A DNA stretch of 64,000 nt from JAXGPP01 sp040766885 (GTDB lineage Bacteria; Planctomycetota; Planctomycetia; Pirellulales; Thermoguttaceae). Both the position numbers and the translations under genes were made by a program. Location: assembly GCA_040766885.1 (NCBI GenBank), contig JAXGPP010000003.1, positions 434,001 through 498,000 on the forward strand, read 5' to 3'. Numbering within the stretch: position 1 is the stretch's first letter; the number at the start of each line of letters is the position of its first letter. Positions 55,669-64,000 of the stretch are shown in pieces. The notes under the pieces are model-generated. The model searched no databases, was not told the DNA's origin, and saw only the letters and a program-made list of their open reading frames with translations.

Positions 55669-57291
55669 TCAAAGCTGCCGCATAAAGGCCACCAGGTCGG
55701 TCTTCTCCTGGGCCGTCAGTTGCAGGCCCTGCACGAGATTGAAGAACTCGACGGTGTCTTCCAGCGTGAGGCAGCGGCCGTCGTGCATGTACGGCGGGCT
55801 CTCCTTGATGCCGCGGAGCGTAAAGGTCTTGATCGGGCCCAGCGGGGCCTCGTCCACAAACCGCTCGACCTTCAGATCGTGCATGCGGTTGTCGAGATAG
55901 AACGGCGCCGGATGGCAGCCGGCGCACTGGGCCTTGCCGTGGAAAAGTGCCTCGCCGCGGAGTTCGCTCTCCGTGGCCAGGTCCTTTCGCAGGCGGCCCT
56001 CGAGGTCCAGCTTCGGCGCGGGCGGGAAGTCAAACATGTTCTGCATCTGCGCCATGTGGCTCACCTGGACGCGGTCGAGAATCATCAGCCCCTTCTTCAT
56101 GGCGTGCACCGGATCGCCGTTGAAATAGGCCGTTCGCTGCTCAAACTCGGTGAAATCCTCCACCGACCGCAGACTGCGCTTCGAGCCGTGAATCTGCTGC
56201 ACGAACATCCCCCGGAGGCTCACCGTGTCGAGCCGTAATCGCCGCTCCTGCGGCCGATTGTCCGGGTTCAGATGGAACTGTGCCGTCGTGTGACCGTTCA
56301 CGTGGCAGTCGAGGCAGCTTACGCCCAGGCTGGGTTGGGCGCTCTTGCGATCGTCGGTCGGATTGAACTCCTCCTGCGGCAGCGGCGTCAACAGCAACCG
56401 CAACCCGTCCAACTGCACGGGCGTGAGGAGATCCTTGAACAACCGGTAGTAGTTGTTGATTGAAACGACCTCTCCGCGCGAGACATCGCCCAACTCGGTC
56501 CGGTTCTGCAGGAAGATCGCCGGCGGAAACTCCGGCAGGAACGCCTCGGGCAGATCGAAATCGACATCGAACCGCTCCAGACGCGGGAACATGTCGATCT
56601 GCATCTGCGGGAACACCTGCCCGCCGGTGACCTGCTTTGGATGAGGAAGCGATGGGTAGGGGAACGCGCCCTGCTGGCGGATGTCGTCGGGCGACATCTG
56701 GCCGATCTTCTCCCAGGTGAGCCCTTCGGCGAGGCGCGCTGTCGGACCCACCGGCACCGGCTTGCCGCGCGTCATGCGGCACTCCGGATCGAGCCTGGGC
56801 GTGAGGTTATATCTCTTCTCGAGCAACGCGCGCTGGGCTTCCATGACCTTGGGCTTCATCGCCGCGTCGGCCCGCATCGTTTCTTCAAACGTCTGAAACG
56901 GTTTCTTCGCATTGAGCGGATCGCGGTAGAAATCGAATCCCAGGATCTTTCCCTCGTCGGGCTGCGTCTTGAAGGCCGGCGAGCTGGGCGGCGCTTTGGC
57001 GGCCGAGAATACGTCGGACCGATCGTGCTCGTTCTTCTGCTGTTCGGGACGAGTGGCCGGCACCTCGCGCGGCGTCTGCGCCTCTTGGACGGCATCGGGC
57101 AGCGTCCTCGCTGCGGCGGCCGGCACCGCAGCGGGCGCCTGTCGCAGCACCGGTTGTTGCTGCCGGGTTGGCGGCGCAGCGGGCCGCCGCGTTGGCGGCT
57201 GCTGAGCCAGAAGCGGCCAGCCGGCGGCCGCACCGAGCGCGAGAAGCAGAAGAACCACACTGCGGACGAGGAAACGACGCTGGCGTTTCAT
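55669..57291 (-). CDS. di-heme cytochrome c peroxidase-like protein
   Basis: 540 residues from ATG 57291 with a signal peptide and a long proline/glutamine-rich linker (about residues 30-95). Two c-type heme sites are present: CLDCH (about residue 325) and CAGCH (about residue 450). The MauG/CCP fold signatures TFTLRGIKESPPYMHDGR and LEDTVEFFNL follow the second heme. The first half has no heme motif. Usual role: periplasmic electron acceptor, peroxide reduction or protein cofactor maturation. Confidence 0.87.
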   Translation of the reverse strand: MKRQRRFLVRSVVLLLLALGAAAGWPLLAQQPPTRRPAAPPTRQQQPVLRQAPAAVPAAAARTLPDAVQEAQTPREVPATRPEQQKNEHDRSDVFSAAKAPPSSPAFKTQPDEGKILGFDFYRDPLNAKKPFQTFEETMRADAAMKPKVMEAQRALLEKRYNLTPRLDPECRMTRGKPVPVGPTARLAEGLTWEKIGQMSPDDIRQQGAFPYPSLPHPKQVTGGQVFPQMQIDMFPRLERFDVDFDLPEAFLPEFPPAIFLQNRTELGDVSRGEVVSINNYYRLFKDLLTPVQLDGLRLLLTPLPQEEFNPTDDRKSAQPSLGVSCLDCHVNGHTTAQFHLNPDNRPQERRLRLDTVSLRGMFVQQIHGSKRSLRSVEDFTEFEQRTAYFNGDPVHAMKKGLMILDRVQVSHMAQMQNMFDFPPAPKLDLEGRLRKDLATESELRGEALFHGKAQCAGCHPAPFYLDNRMHDLKVERFVDEAPLGPIKTFTLRGIKESPPYMHDGRCLTLEDTVEFFNLVQGLQLTAQEKTDLVAFMRQL

Positions 57292-57521
57292 GGCAGAGAC
57301 TCCCCAATCGACCATTGGTAAGAGGGTCGCAAACGCACACGATAGTGGCGCAGCCGAATGACTCGAGCCGCGGCTCCCCGACCGCCCAATTCTTCGCCGC
57401 CTCCCTGCGAAGAGAGAAGGGATGCCGCCGGAAAAAGCCGCGCTTCCAGCCGCTCAGGCAGCAAATCGGGGCGCGCCGCGACAGGGAGGGGACACTTGCC
57501 GCATGAGGAAGCGGCTAAGCG

Positions 57522-58373
57522 TTACACCCCCTCCGGCCAGGTGCCGGTGATCCTCTTCACGCTTTCAAGCAGTGCTGCCGGTTCGAAGACCTTCTTCCAG
57601 TCAGGCTGGAGAATATGCTTCTTGGCCTCCTCGACGGTTTTGCGTGTTCCCTCGGGGTTGGCAAAACCGGCCTTTTCGAAAGCGACCCCCAATTCGTAGA
57701 ACACGTGACCCAGGACAAAATCGCGGGCGGCTTCGACCGGCACCCCGCGGCGAACCGCCTCGTCCATCGCTTCACGCATGATCGCTACGCAGGTGGCCGT
57801 CACTGTCTCGGAGAGAACCGGCTCAAGGATCGCCATCTGCTCGACCGTGATGCGGTGGGCGCGGCTGACCGGCTTCCACATCGTCATCGCCAGCTTCTGC
57901 CCCCTCGCGTAGTCCGACTCCGGCCCGCGCATCAATGCGCAGACGATCGGTTGCCGCGCCCTGCCCGATCCAAAGAAGTCAAACCGGGCTTCGAGGGTTG
58001 TCTCTTCGTTGAAGACTGAAGGATGAGCCGGATGGCAGACGAAGACCGAGATGTCGGGTTGCTCGGGGATCAATCCCGCGTAGGGTGCGGCCGGATCGAG
58101 ACACACCATCATCGTCCCGGACCGCATATGCCCGACCGCTGCCGCCGCCACCTTGCCGATGAGCCGGTCGGGCACGGCCATGATCACCACGTCGGCCGTC
58201 GCGACGGCTTCTTCGAATCGCGACGGCCTGTCTCCACGCTGCCGGATCTTCTCCTGCCCCTCCGGATTTCCCTCGACATGCATCGCCTCGTAGTCGGCTT
58301 CGCCGTGCAATGAGCGGCTGATGCGCGTGCCCATCTGCCCGGCGGCACCGAGAATGGCAATCCTCGTGGTCAT
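57522..58373 (-). CDS. NAD-binding dehydrogenase with phosphogluconate-dehydrogenase-like C-terminus
   Basis: 283 residues, ATG 58373. The Rossmann loop is IAILGAAGQMGTRIS, followed by ADVVIMAVPDRLIGK and a C-terminal helical domain with RITVEQMAILEPVLSETVTA and AMDEAVRRGVPVEAARDFVL. Close relatives in sugar-acid catabolic operons include D-apionate oxidoisomerase (ApnO), but the context gives no support for that reaction here. Substrate unknown. Confidence 0.72.
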   Translation of the reverse strand: MTTRIAILGAAGQMGTRISRSLHGEADYEAMHVEGNPEGQEKIRQRGDRPSRFEEAVATADVVIMAVPDRLIGKVAAAAVGHMRSGTMMVCLDPAAPYAGLIPEQPDISVFVCHPAHPSVFNEETTLEARFDFFGSGRARQPIVCALMRGPESDYARGQKLAMTMWKPVSRAHRITVEQMAILEPVLSETVTATCVAIMREAMDEAVRRGVPVEAARDFVLGHVFYELGVAFEKAGFANPEGTRKTVEEAKKHILQPDWKKVFEPAALLESVKRITGTWPEGV

Positions 58374-58672
58374 GGCTCAATTCCCGACGTTGCCTTGTCG
58401 TGCGCGCCCCGGGCAAGTCCGGCCGCAGCACGCGCGGTCGTTACTCGATCCTCTCTCCATCATCTACGGCCCGGCGGCCTGAAGCCCGCCCGCCGCCGTC
58501 CCCATAGCCTACACGAACATCCACCCCCAATTCCATCACCCGTCGCGAATTGGTGGCTTCTCAGCCAGGCGGGAGCCGGGGGCTTGCCTGGATTGCCGCA
58601 AGAATGATCTACTTTGAATGGTCCTGCCACGGCGATTTGGCGCGGCGGAAACCGACCGGGACACTTATCCTC

Positions 58673-59149
58673 ATGAGCAGCGAACGAGACGATTACGATC
58701 TGCATTGCCCGGCCTGCGAATGGAGCCGCCGATGCTCGGCGGACGAAATGGCACGCTGGCTTGTGCAGACCGGAAAGCTGCGCCCCAAGGGCTGGCCGGA
58801 ACGCGAAGTGCTCGTCGAACTGTTCCGGGCCAGCGCCGGCGCCTTCGTCTGCCCCGAGTGCCGGCACCAGGGCATGTTAGCCGCTCCGGCGGCCGAGGAT
58901 CTCGACTGGCCCGGCCCCGTCTACTGCGCGTCGTGCCGCCGCCCCATCCCGCGCGAGCGCCTCGAAGCGATTCCGGGTACAAAACTCTGCGCGGCTTGCC
59001 AGGGTGCGGAAGAATCCGGCCAGGGGCAAGTCGAAACCGAGTACTGTCCCCGTTGCGGCGCGCCCATGGCCCTGCGGCCTACCCGTGGCGGCGGACTGAC
59101 GCGCTACCGCATGGCCTGCACCGCTACGCCACCCTGCCGTCTCGGTTGA
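58673..59149 (+). CDS. C4 zinc-finger protein, DksA/TraR-type finger
   Basis: 158 residues from ATG 58673. Several CxxC pairs are present: CPACEWSRRC at residue 12, CPECRHQG near 65, then a DksA/TraR-like finger (YCASCRRPIPRERLEAIPGTKLCAACQ) and CPRCGAPM near the C-terminus. The finger ending in R-L-E-A-I-P is the DksA type, found also in small regulators. No HTH is visible. It is divergent from the dehydrogenase gene by 299 bases. Function unknown. Confidence 0.8.
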   Translation: MSSERDDYDLHCPACEWSRRCSADEMARWLVQTGKLRPKGWPEREVLVELFRASAGAFVCPECRHQGMLAAPAAEDLDWPGPVYCASCRRPIPRERLEAIPGTKLCAACQGAEESGQGQVETEYCPRCGAPMALRPTRGGGLTRYRMACTATPPCRLG

Positions 59150-59399
59150 GACGCCAAGAGGCCGCCGCATCACTGGCCATCCCGCGCCGGGCAATTCGCA
59201 CCTTGCGGCTGCCATTCAGGACGGCGCGAGCCGCCCTCGCGCGCAGCCGGCCGATCGTGCCACTTGTTCATTCTCGATCGGCGATGCCGATCATGCGGGC
59301 GCCGTTTTTGTGGTTGGCACCCTGCGATTGCGGCAACCCGCCACCGCAGTTCCAGGGTGGCTGAACTAGAGTTGAATCAGGCAAGTCTCCTGGGAGCGT

Positions 59400-60731
59400 T
59401 TGGCCGATCCAGACCACATGCGGAATGTCACTGTCGATAGTAACCGGCGTATCCTGCTGATCGATGGCGATGCGCCGCGACAGGCCGAATTCCGTCGCTG
59501 CCTGTCGACGCCGGCAACCGCCCCGCAAGGCGTCGCGATCGAATTCGCGCTCGAGGTGGCCGAGCACGGCTCGGCCGCCTTGCTCCAGGTGCAGCAGGCG
59601 GTGATCGACTTGCGTCCCCTCGCTGCCGTGTTCCTCGATGGTTCCCTCGCCGAACCGAGCGATGCCCTGACGACGGTCGCGCGGCTCTGGCGGGCCGACC
59701 CCGAACTTCAGATGGTGCTTTGCGCCGCCGATGGTGAACTGCCGCTCGACCAGGTGATCAGAGAACTCGGCACGACCGATCGCTGGCTCCTGATGCGCAA
59801 ACCTTTGTGCCCCGCCGATGTGCAATCGCTTGCTCTAGCCGTCACCGAGCGGTGGAACACCGACCACCACGCGCGAAACGAAATCGATCGGCTCGAGTCC
59901 TGGATGATCGACGCCCAGCGCGTGCTGCACATCCTCGAGCAGTCGCAGGATGCCCTGCAGAATGCCCATATCGAGTCGCAGCTTCAAGTCGGCGAACTGG
60001 CTCAACAACTCAGGCAGCGGACCGCCGAGACCATCGCCACCCGCGACGTGACCGTGCTCACTCTGGCCAAGCTCGCCGAATCCCGCGATCCGGAAACCGG
60101 CGAACACCTGGAGCGGATGCGCGACTACTCGCAGATTATTGCCGAGTGTCTCAGCCACAAAGGACCTTTCGCCCGGCAGATCGACGCGCGGTTTCTCGAA
60201 GACCTCTACCGCTCGAGTCCGCTGCACGACATCGGCAAGGTCGGCGTTCCCGACAGCGTCCTGCTCAAGCCTGGCCGTCTCACCGTGGAGGAATTCGAGG
60301 TCATGAAGCGCCACACCCTGATCGGCGCCGAAGCCCTCCGCCAGGTCGCCTGCCAGGCGAGCTATGCCGGGTTCCTCGACATGGCAGTGGCCATCGCCCG
60401 GCATCATCACGAACGCTACGACGGTACCGGATATCCCGACGGCCTCGTCGGCGATCGGATCCCGCTGGCGGCCCGCATCGTGGCGCTGGCCGACGTCTTT
60501 GACGCCCTGACTTCGGTTCGCGTCTATAAGGACGCCGTCGACCCCGATGTCACGCGAACCCTCATCGAGGAACAGGCGGGCCGCCATTTTGATCCGGCAG
60601 TCGTCGCGGCGATGGGGGCATGCTACGAACGTTTCCTGGAGGTCTACCACACCCGGGGCACCCGCCCGGCGCCGGCGGCCTTCGCGACCGGCAGCTTGCC
60701 TTCTGCCGGGCTCCAGGCCACTGCATCGTAG
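59400..60731 (+). CDS. HD-GYP domain response regulator
   Basis: 443 residues from TTG 59400 (GGGAG close upstream); ATG 59418 is the alternative. Receiver region at residues 15-135 (RRILLIDGDAPRQAEF, AAVFLDGSL, MRKPL), a coiled-coil linker (residues about 160-215), then the HD-GYP domain: DPETGEHLERMRDYSQ, SSPLHDIGKVGVPD, KRHTLIGAEAL, HHHERYDGTGYPDG. Expected to hydrolyse cyclic di-GMP. It appears intact. Confidence 0.92.
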   Translation: MADPDHMRNVTVDSNRRILLIDGDAPRQAEFRRCLSTPATAPQGVAIEFALEVAEHGSAALLQVQQAVIDLRPLAAVFLDGSLAEPSDALTTVARLWRADPELQMVLCAADGELPLDQVIRELGTTDRWLLMRKPLCPADVQSLALAVTERWNTDHHARNEIDRLESWMIDAQRVLHILEQSQDALQNAHIESQLQVGELAQQLRQRTAETIATRDVTVLTLAKLAESRDPETGEHLERMRDYSQIIAECLSHKGPFARQIDARFLEDLYRSSPLHDIGKVGVPDSVLLKPGRLTVEEFEVMKRHTLIGAEALRQVACQASYAGFLDMAVAIARHHHERYDGTGYPDGLVGDRIPLAARIVALADVFDALTSVRVYKDAVDPDVTRTLIEEQAGRHFDPAVVAAMGACYERFLEVYHTRGTRPAPAAFATGSLPSAGLQATAS

Positions 60732-60804
60732 CACACCGGCCTCCGGCGGCCCCCGGGAAGCGAATCCGTCGGCCGCGAATGCTACTCGCGGCGCGTCGGA
60801 CAGT

Positions 60805-62250
60805 TCACAACGACCAGCCCTGCCGGTAGTCGCATCGCAGCAGCGCGTCGGCCTCGGCGCTATTGACGACCTTCATTTCCCGCGGGTCGAAGTCCAAGGG
60901 GCTTTCGAACTGTGTCGCCACGTTGCCCAGCATGAGGAACTCGGTCAGGGCCGAGGCATAGTCGAAATTCGACCAGCCGGGCTTGCCGCCGCGGATCGCC
61001 GCGAACCAATCCTGTTCCGGGCCTCGCGAGTTCTCCACCGTCTCCGGCCGGTCGCGCTGCAGGCCCTCGAACTGCTCTTCGGGCAGCAGCCGGAACGACA
61101 TGTTGTGCCCCGTCGTATGAATCGCCCCCTTCGAGCCGACGATCAACGTTCCGGCGAACCGCCAGTTGTTCTTGTCCTTCGCCGGTCCGCCCTGGATAGC
61201 CCGGTCGAGGATCGCCTCCACGCCGGGCGTCTGGCCGTTGTGCCAATCGATGCGAATCGGTGGAAGCTCGCTCCGCGCCGGGATGTCCCAGTGGACGATC
61301 TCCCACTGCGGAAACGAAAGCCGATTGACCGCCGAGCACTCCGCATGAACGCGCACGATCGGCGCCGCTCCGCCGGCAGGCTCCGCCAGCCAGAGATCGT
61401 GAACCTTGAGCGACATGAATCCCAGGTTGGCCGTGTGGGCGGCCCAATTGCCGAGCTGGCAGGTGCCGAACTCCCGCCACAAGTGCCGCTGCATCCATTC
61501 GCGGTGGAAAGGCCTTGCCGCCGCGGGACCGAGCCACAGGTCCCAGTCCAGCCCGTCGGGCACCGGTTGCTCGTCCTGCGGCGGTTGCCGGCGATCGGCC
61601 CCGCCGGCGCTGTTCCACACGTGGACCTCCTTGATGTCGCCGATCGTGCCGCCGCGAATCAGTTCCAGTGCCCGGCGAAACGCGCCGCTATAGGTGCCCT
61701 GGTTGCCCATCGCGGTCGCCACGCGGTGACGACGGGCCAGCTCGCGGAGCGATCGCGATTCGTGGACGGTCCGCGTCAGCGGCTTTTCGCAGAACACGTG
61801 CTTGCCGGCTTTCATCGCCGCGGCCGAGACGACCGCGTGGCTGTGGTCGGGCGTGGCGACCACCACGGCGTCGATCTCCGGACACTCATCGAGCATCCGG
61901 CGGAAATCCTGAAATGTCTTGGGACGGGTTTGCGTCAGGCGTTCGAATTCCTTGCCAGCGCTGCGCTCCCAACTGTGTTCTGAAGCAGAGTACTTTTTGC
62001 CGGACGCGTCCCAGTGCCGGAAAGCCTCGTCGATCTTCGCTGCATTCACATCGCAAATGGCCGCCACGTTCTCCATCCGCGGGATTGTGTCGACGAACCA
62101 CGCGCCTCGTCCGCCGACACCAACCAATGCCACATTGATTCGCTCGTTGGCGGCATAGCCGCGAACCAGTCCGCCGGGAAGTACGGTCAACCCCGCGCCG
62201 ATGGCGGCTGACTGGCCCAGAAAACTACGACGCGTGATCGGCTTGCTCAT
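60805..62250 (-). CDS. Gfo/Idh/MocA family oxidoreductase, Tat-exported
   Basis: 481 residues from ATG 62250, which has GAGGAG upstream. A Tat signal (ITRRSFLGQSAAIGAGLTVL) precedes the Rossmann fold (INVALVGVGGRGAWFVDT) and VFCEKPLTRTVHE, with the EKP lysine intact. The GNQGTYSGAFRRALELIRGG and VGSKGAIHTTGHN segments are typical of the family. It begins 25 bases after the stop of the glycoside-hydrolase-like gene on the same strand, and the two are probably cotranscribed. Confidence 0.9.
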   Translation of the reverse strand: MSKPITRRSFLGQSAAIGAGLTVLPGGLVRGYAANERINVALVGVGGRGAWFVDTIPRMENVAAICDVNAAKIDEAFRHWDASGKKYSASEHSWERSAGKEFERLTQTRPKTFQDFRRMLDECPEIDAVVVATPDHSHAVVSAAAMKAGKHVFCEKPLTRTVHESRSLRELARRHRVATAMGNQGTYSGAFRRALELIRGGTIGDIKEVHVWNSAGGADRRQPPQDEQPVPDGLDWDLWLGPAAARPFHREWMQRHLWREFGTCQLGNWAAHTANLGFMSLKVHDLWLAEPAGGAAPIVRVHAECSAVNRLSFPQWEIVHWDIPARSELPPIRIDWHNGQTPGVEAILDRAIQGGPAKDKNNWRFAGTLIVGSKGAIHTTGHNMSFRLLPEEQFEGLQRDRPETVENSRGPEQDWFAAIRGGKPGWSNFDYASALTEFLMLGNVATQFESPLDFDPREMKVVNSAEADALLRCDYRQGWSL

Positions 62251-62275
62251 GGTCAGCTCCTCGCAAAAAAACGCA

Positions 62276-63730
62276 TTATCTGGTTTCAATCCGGACCACC
62301 AGCGATCGGGAAAATGGCGGCAGCCGCACGGCGCCGTCCGCAATCGATGCGTCGCTCCAGTTCTTCGTCCATGGATTGTAGACGCGGATCTTGCTCCCCG
62401 CCGAAGACACGACATCACCCACCGGCAGGACGACGTCCCGCAGTTCCTCTGGCGCGCGCCCTGCTGCGAGTTCCGCCTGCCAGGTGTTTTCCGCGTCGCG
62501 GCACCAGGCGAGCGAAGTACGGTTCCCCTTAAGCAGGTAGACCCTTAACCGGGGATGGTCGATCATGAGTGGCTCAAAGCCCTCGGCCGCCGGGTCGATC
62601 CCCTGAACGGTATCGGCAAAAGCGCGGAACTGATGCCAGAGGTTGTTCCTGTCAACGTACTCGCCCCAGTGCCAGCACTGCCCGGCACCGGTCGCTCCGG
62701 CGAAGAACGGAGCAAACAGCACGTCGTGCAGGATGATCCCCGCAGTATCTTTTGCATACAGCTTGAAGGGCCCCGTGTGCCGCGGCTCGACCGCGCCCCC
62801 TTCGGCAAGGATCACCGGTCGGCCCGGATTCATCGCCAGCAACTCGCGGACCGCATCGGCTGCCAGCACGTCGACCGGCCCATGGCACACGCTCAAGCTG
62901 GCGCCCGGATCGAGATAGCGATGTACCTGTGCCACGTCATTATCCTGCATCTGGCACAACCGCCGGTAGGGATCGCGCGCTCGATCGCTGTCGAAGCTGC
63001 CCAAGCTCTGAAGCGTCATGTTTTGCGGGAACAACCGCGCGAGTTCGGGCAACATCGCTTCGCTCCAGCCGAGGTAATCGCCGCCGCGGACCGCGTTAAC
63101 CTCGTTCCATAACTCCCAGGCGCAGATGACCTCTTGCTCCCCGAAACGATCCCGGAGCCAGGCCAGTTTCTGCCGGAATTGGGCGCGGCTGGCCTCATTG
63201 GCGAGCCAGTCGGGCATGTCCTTCGCCGTGCCGCCGCGCGAAACGTGATGCAGCGATTTCAAAGCCCATGATTGGCGGACGTTCTCAGGGTCAATCTCGC
63301 GGAAATGCTCGATGGTCATCTTCACCCGGATGCCGTGCCGCCTGGCCAGTTGCAGCAGCGCATCGACCCGTTTCGCCTGCTGCTCGTCGTAGACGCCCGC
63401 CCGCTCGTGTTCCGGATCCCAGAACGGTGAGCTCAACCAGATGCGGATGTAGTTGCCGCCATTGTCCGCCAGGGCTTTCATCCAGCGGTCCATCTGCGCC
63501 AATCCCTCCTCGGTCGCACGCGGACCCTGAGGATGGATCATGTTCAGTCCGTTGGGGATGTAGGGCGTGCCGTCGGAAAGCTCCAGGTATCGCGAGTCGC
63601 GGGGGCTGACGCGCACGAATCGCTCCATGGGGTCTCCCGGGGCATCCGTCGGCGCCTGCCTCTCGGCCGCGCCGGCCGCGACGCCTATCACACCGATCCA
63701 AACGCAGGCGAAAACCAGGATCCGGCTCAT
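62276..63730 (-). CDS. secreted glycoside-hydrolase-like (clan GH-A) protein
   Basis: 484 residues from ATG 63730, with AAGGAGG upstream, which excludes the longer frame. Signal peptide at residues 1-22. The TIM-barrel pattern is visible: NGGNYIRIWLSSPFWD, the acid/base region CAWELWNEVNAV, and the likely nucleophile in PVILAEGGAVEPRHTG. A small beta-sandwich follows at the C-terminus. Probable polysaccharide-cleaving enzyme, substrate not determined. Confidence 0.8.
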   Translation of the reverse strand: MSRILVFACVWIGVIGVAAGAAERQAPTDAPGDPMERFVRVSPRDSRYLELSDGTPYIPNGLNMIHPQGPRATEEGLAQMDRWMKALADNGGNYIRIWLSSPFWDPEHERAGVYDEQQAKRVDALLQLARRHGIRVKMTIEHFREIDPENVRQSWALKSLHHVSRGGTAKDMPDWLANEASRAQFRQKLAWLRDRFGEQEVICAWELWNEVNAVRGGDYLGWSEAMLPELARLFPQNMTLQSLGSFDSDRARDPYRRLCQMQDNDVAQVHRYLDPGASLSVCHGPVDVLAADAVRELLAMNPGRPVILAEGGAVEPRHTGPFKLYAKDTAGIILHDVLFAPFFAGATGAGQCWHWGEYVDRNNLWHQFRAFADTVQGIDPAAEGFEPLMIDHPRLRVYLLKGNRTSLAWCRDAENTWQAELAAGRAPEELRDVVLPVGDVVSSAGSKIRVYNPWTKNWSDASIADGAVRLPPFSRSLVVRIETR

Positions 63731-63895
63731 GATTCTTGCCTCCTTGACGGATGGTCCAGCACCTTCGGCGTTACTGGTCGCAACGCCGTAACCCGTTACG
63801 CTCAGCCTCGTTAGGCACAAGTGTTTGCGACTTGAGCCAGCAGTATATTATGATGGGCGCCGCACTGCAAACACCTGCCAGGAGGAGACTTGCTT

Positions 63896-64000
63896 GTGAA
63901 GAGACTGCCAGCGGCTATCGCTGTACTGTCGTCGCTCTTGTTCGGCGCCGGCGTTGCGGCCGCCGAGTACGAGCAACTGACGCGCAACTTTCGCGACTAT
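63896..64000 (+). CDS. secreted protein, 5' end only
   Basis: GTG 63896 with AGGAGGAG about nine bases upstream. The 35 residues in the window are a signal peptide (LPAAIAVLSSLLFGAGVAAA) and the start of the mature protein. It is divergent from the glycoside-hydrolase-like gene and may share its promoter region. The product is not identifiable from this part. Confidence 0.65.
   Translation, partial: MKRLPAAIAVLSSLLFGAGVAAAEYEQLTRNFRDY

Overview
The window is GC-rich, densely coded bacterial chromosome. The family content points to a planctomycete (Planctomycetota, probably Pirellulales-like): Tat-exported Gfo/Idh/MocA oxidoreductases in several copies, DUF1080, DUF1580, DUF4838, an SUMF1-type protein and many signal-peptide proteins of unknown function. 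The genus cannot be named from the sequence alone. Single-copy housekeeping genes (tyrS, ispD, hisF, a tRNA-Gly) show that this is chromosome and not a plasmid.

Layout. 1-6.2 kb: a membrane-anchored unknown protein, tyrS, ispD, a 3-hydroxyacyl-CoA dehydrogenase, a TM2 protein and a zinc-ribbon membrane protein. 6.4-14.8 kb: a carbohydrate-type cluster with two Gfo/Idh/MocA proteins (one without the EKP motif), a PLP aminotransferase, a secreted TIM-barrel-like protein, a secreted transglutaminase-like protein and a Tat-exported aldo/keto reductase. 15.2-26.2 kb: a rearranged mobile region. An IS66 element carrying a SEC-C passenger gene sits exactly inside a dihydrofolate-reductase-like gene with an 8-bp target duplication. 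An IS1634-type element with 20-bp perfect ends abuts a 14-bp palindrome. A hybrid of two different IS transposases joins a truncated DUF1580 gene to a beheaded CehA-like gene. A tRNA-Gly(CCC) with its own terminator lies between the first two elements.

26.2-36.7 kb: an SUMF1-domain protein with an unknown partner, a hybrid histidine kinase with an adjacent response regulator, then an operon pilT / degenerate membrane-tethered GspE-like protein / cvpA / membrane protein, and hisF. 37-39.7 kb: a Gfo/Idh/MocA plus DUF1080 pair. 40.2-45.3 kb: a defence-like locus with an MmeI-like restriction-methylation gene broken by a one-base change in a G run, a small co-directional gene, two tandem paralogous 99-residue proteins built of 24-residue repeats, a vestigial second copy of the restriction gene's 5' end, and several strong terminators.

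45.7-64 kb: a zinc-ribbon protein, a long pyrimidine-rich gap, iorAB, a signalling pair (receiver-HATPase protein plus PP2C phosphatase), a small secreted peptide, a YdjM-like hydrolase, a PAC2 protein, a DUF4838 protein, a di-heme peroxidase-like protein, a ProC/Gnd-like dehydrogenase, a DksA-type zinc-finger protein, an HD-GYP regulator, and a Gfo/Idh/MocA plus glycoside-hydrolase-like pair divergent from a partial secreted protein at the edge.

No CRISPR array, rRNA or replication origin was seen. The parts most worth following are the 24-residue repeat proteins beside the restriction gene, the GspE-like protein that has lost its ATPase motifs, and the three-element IS region.
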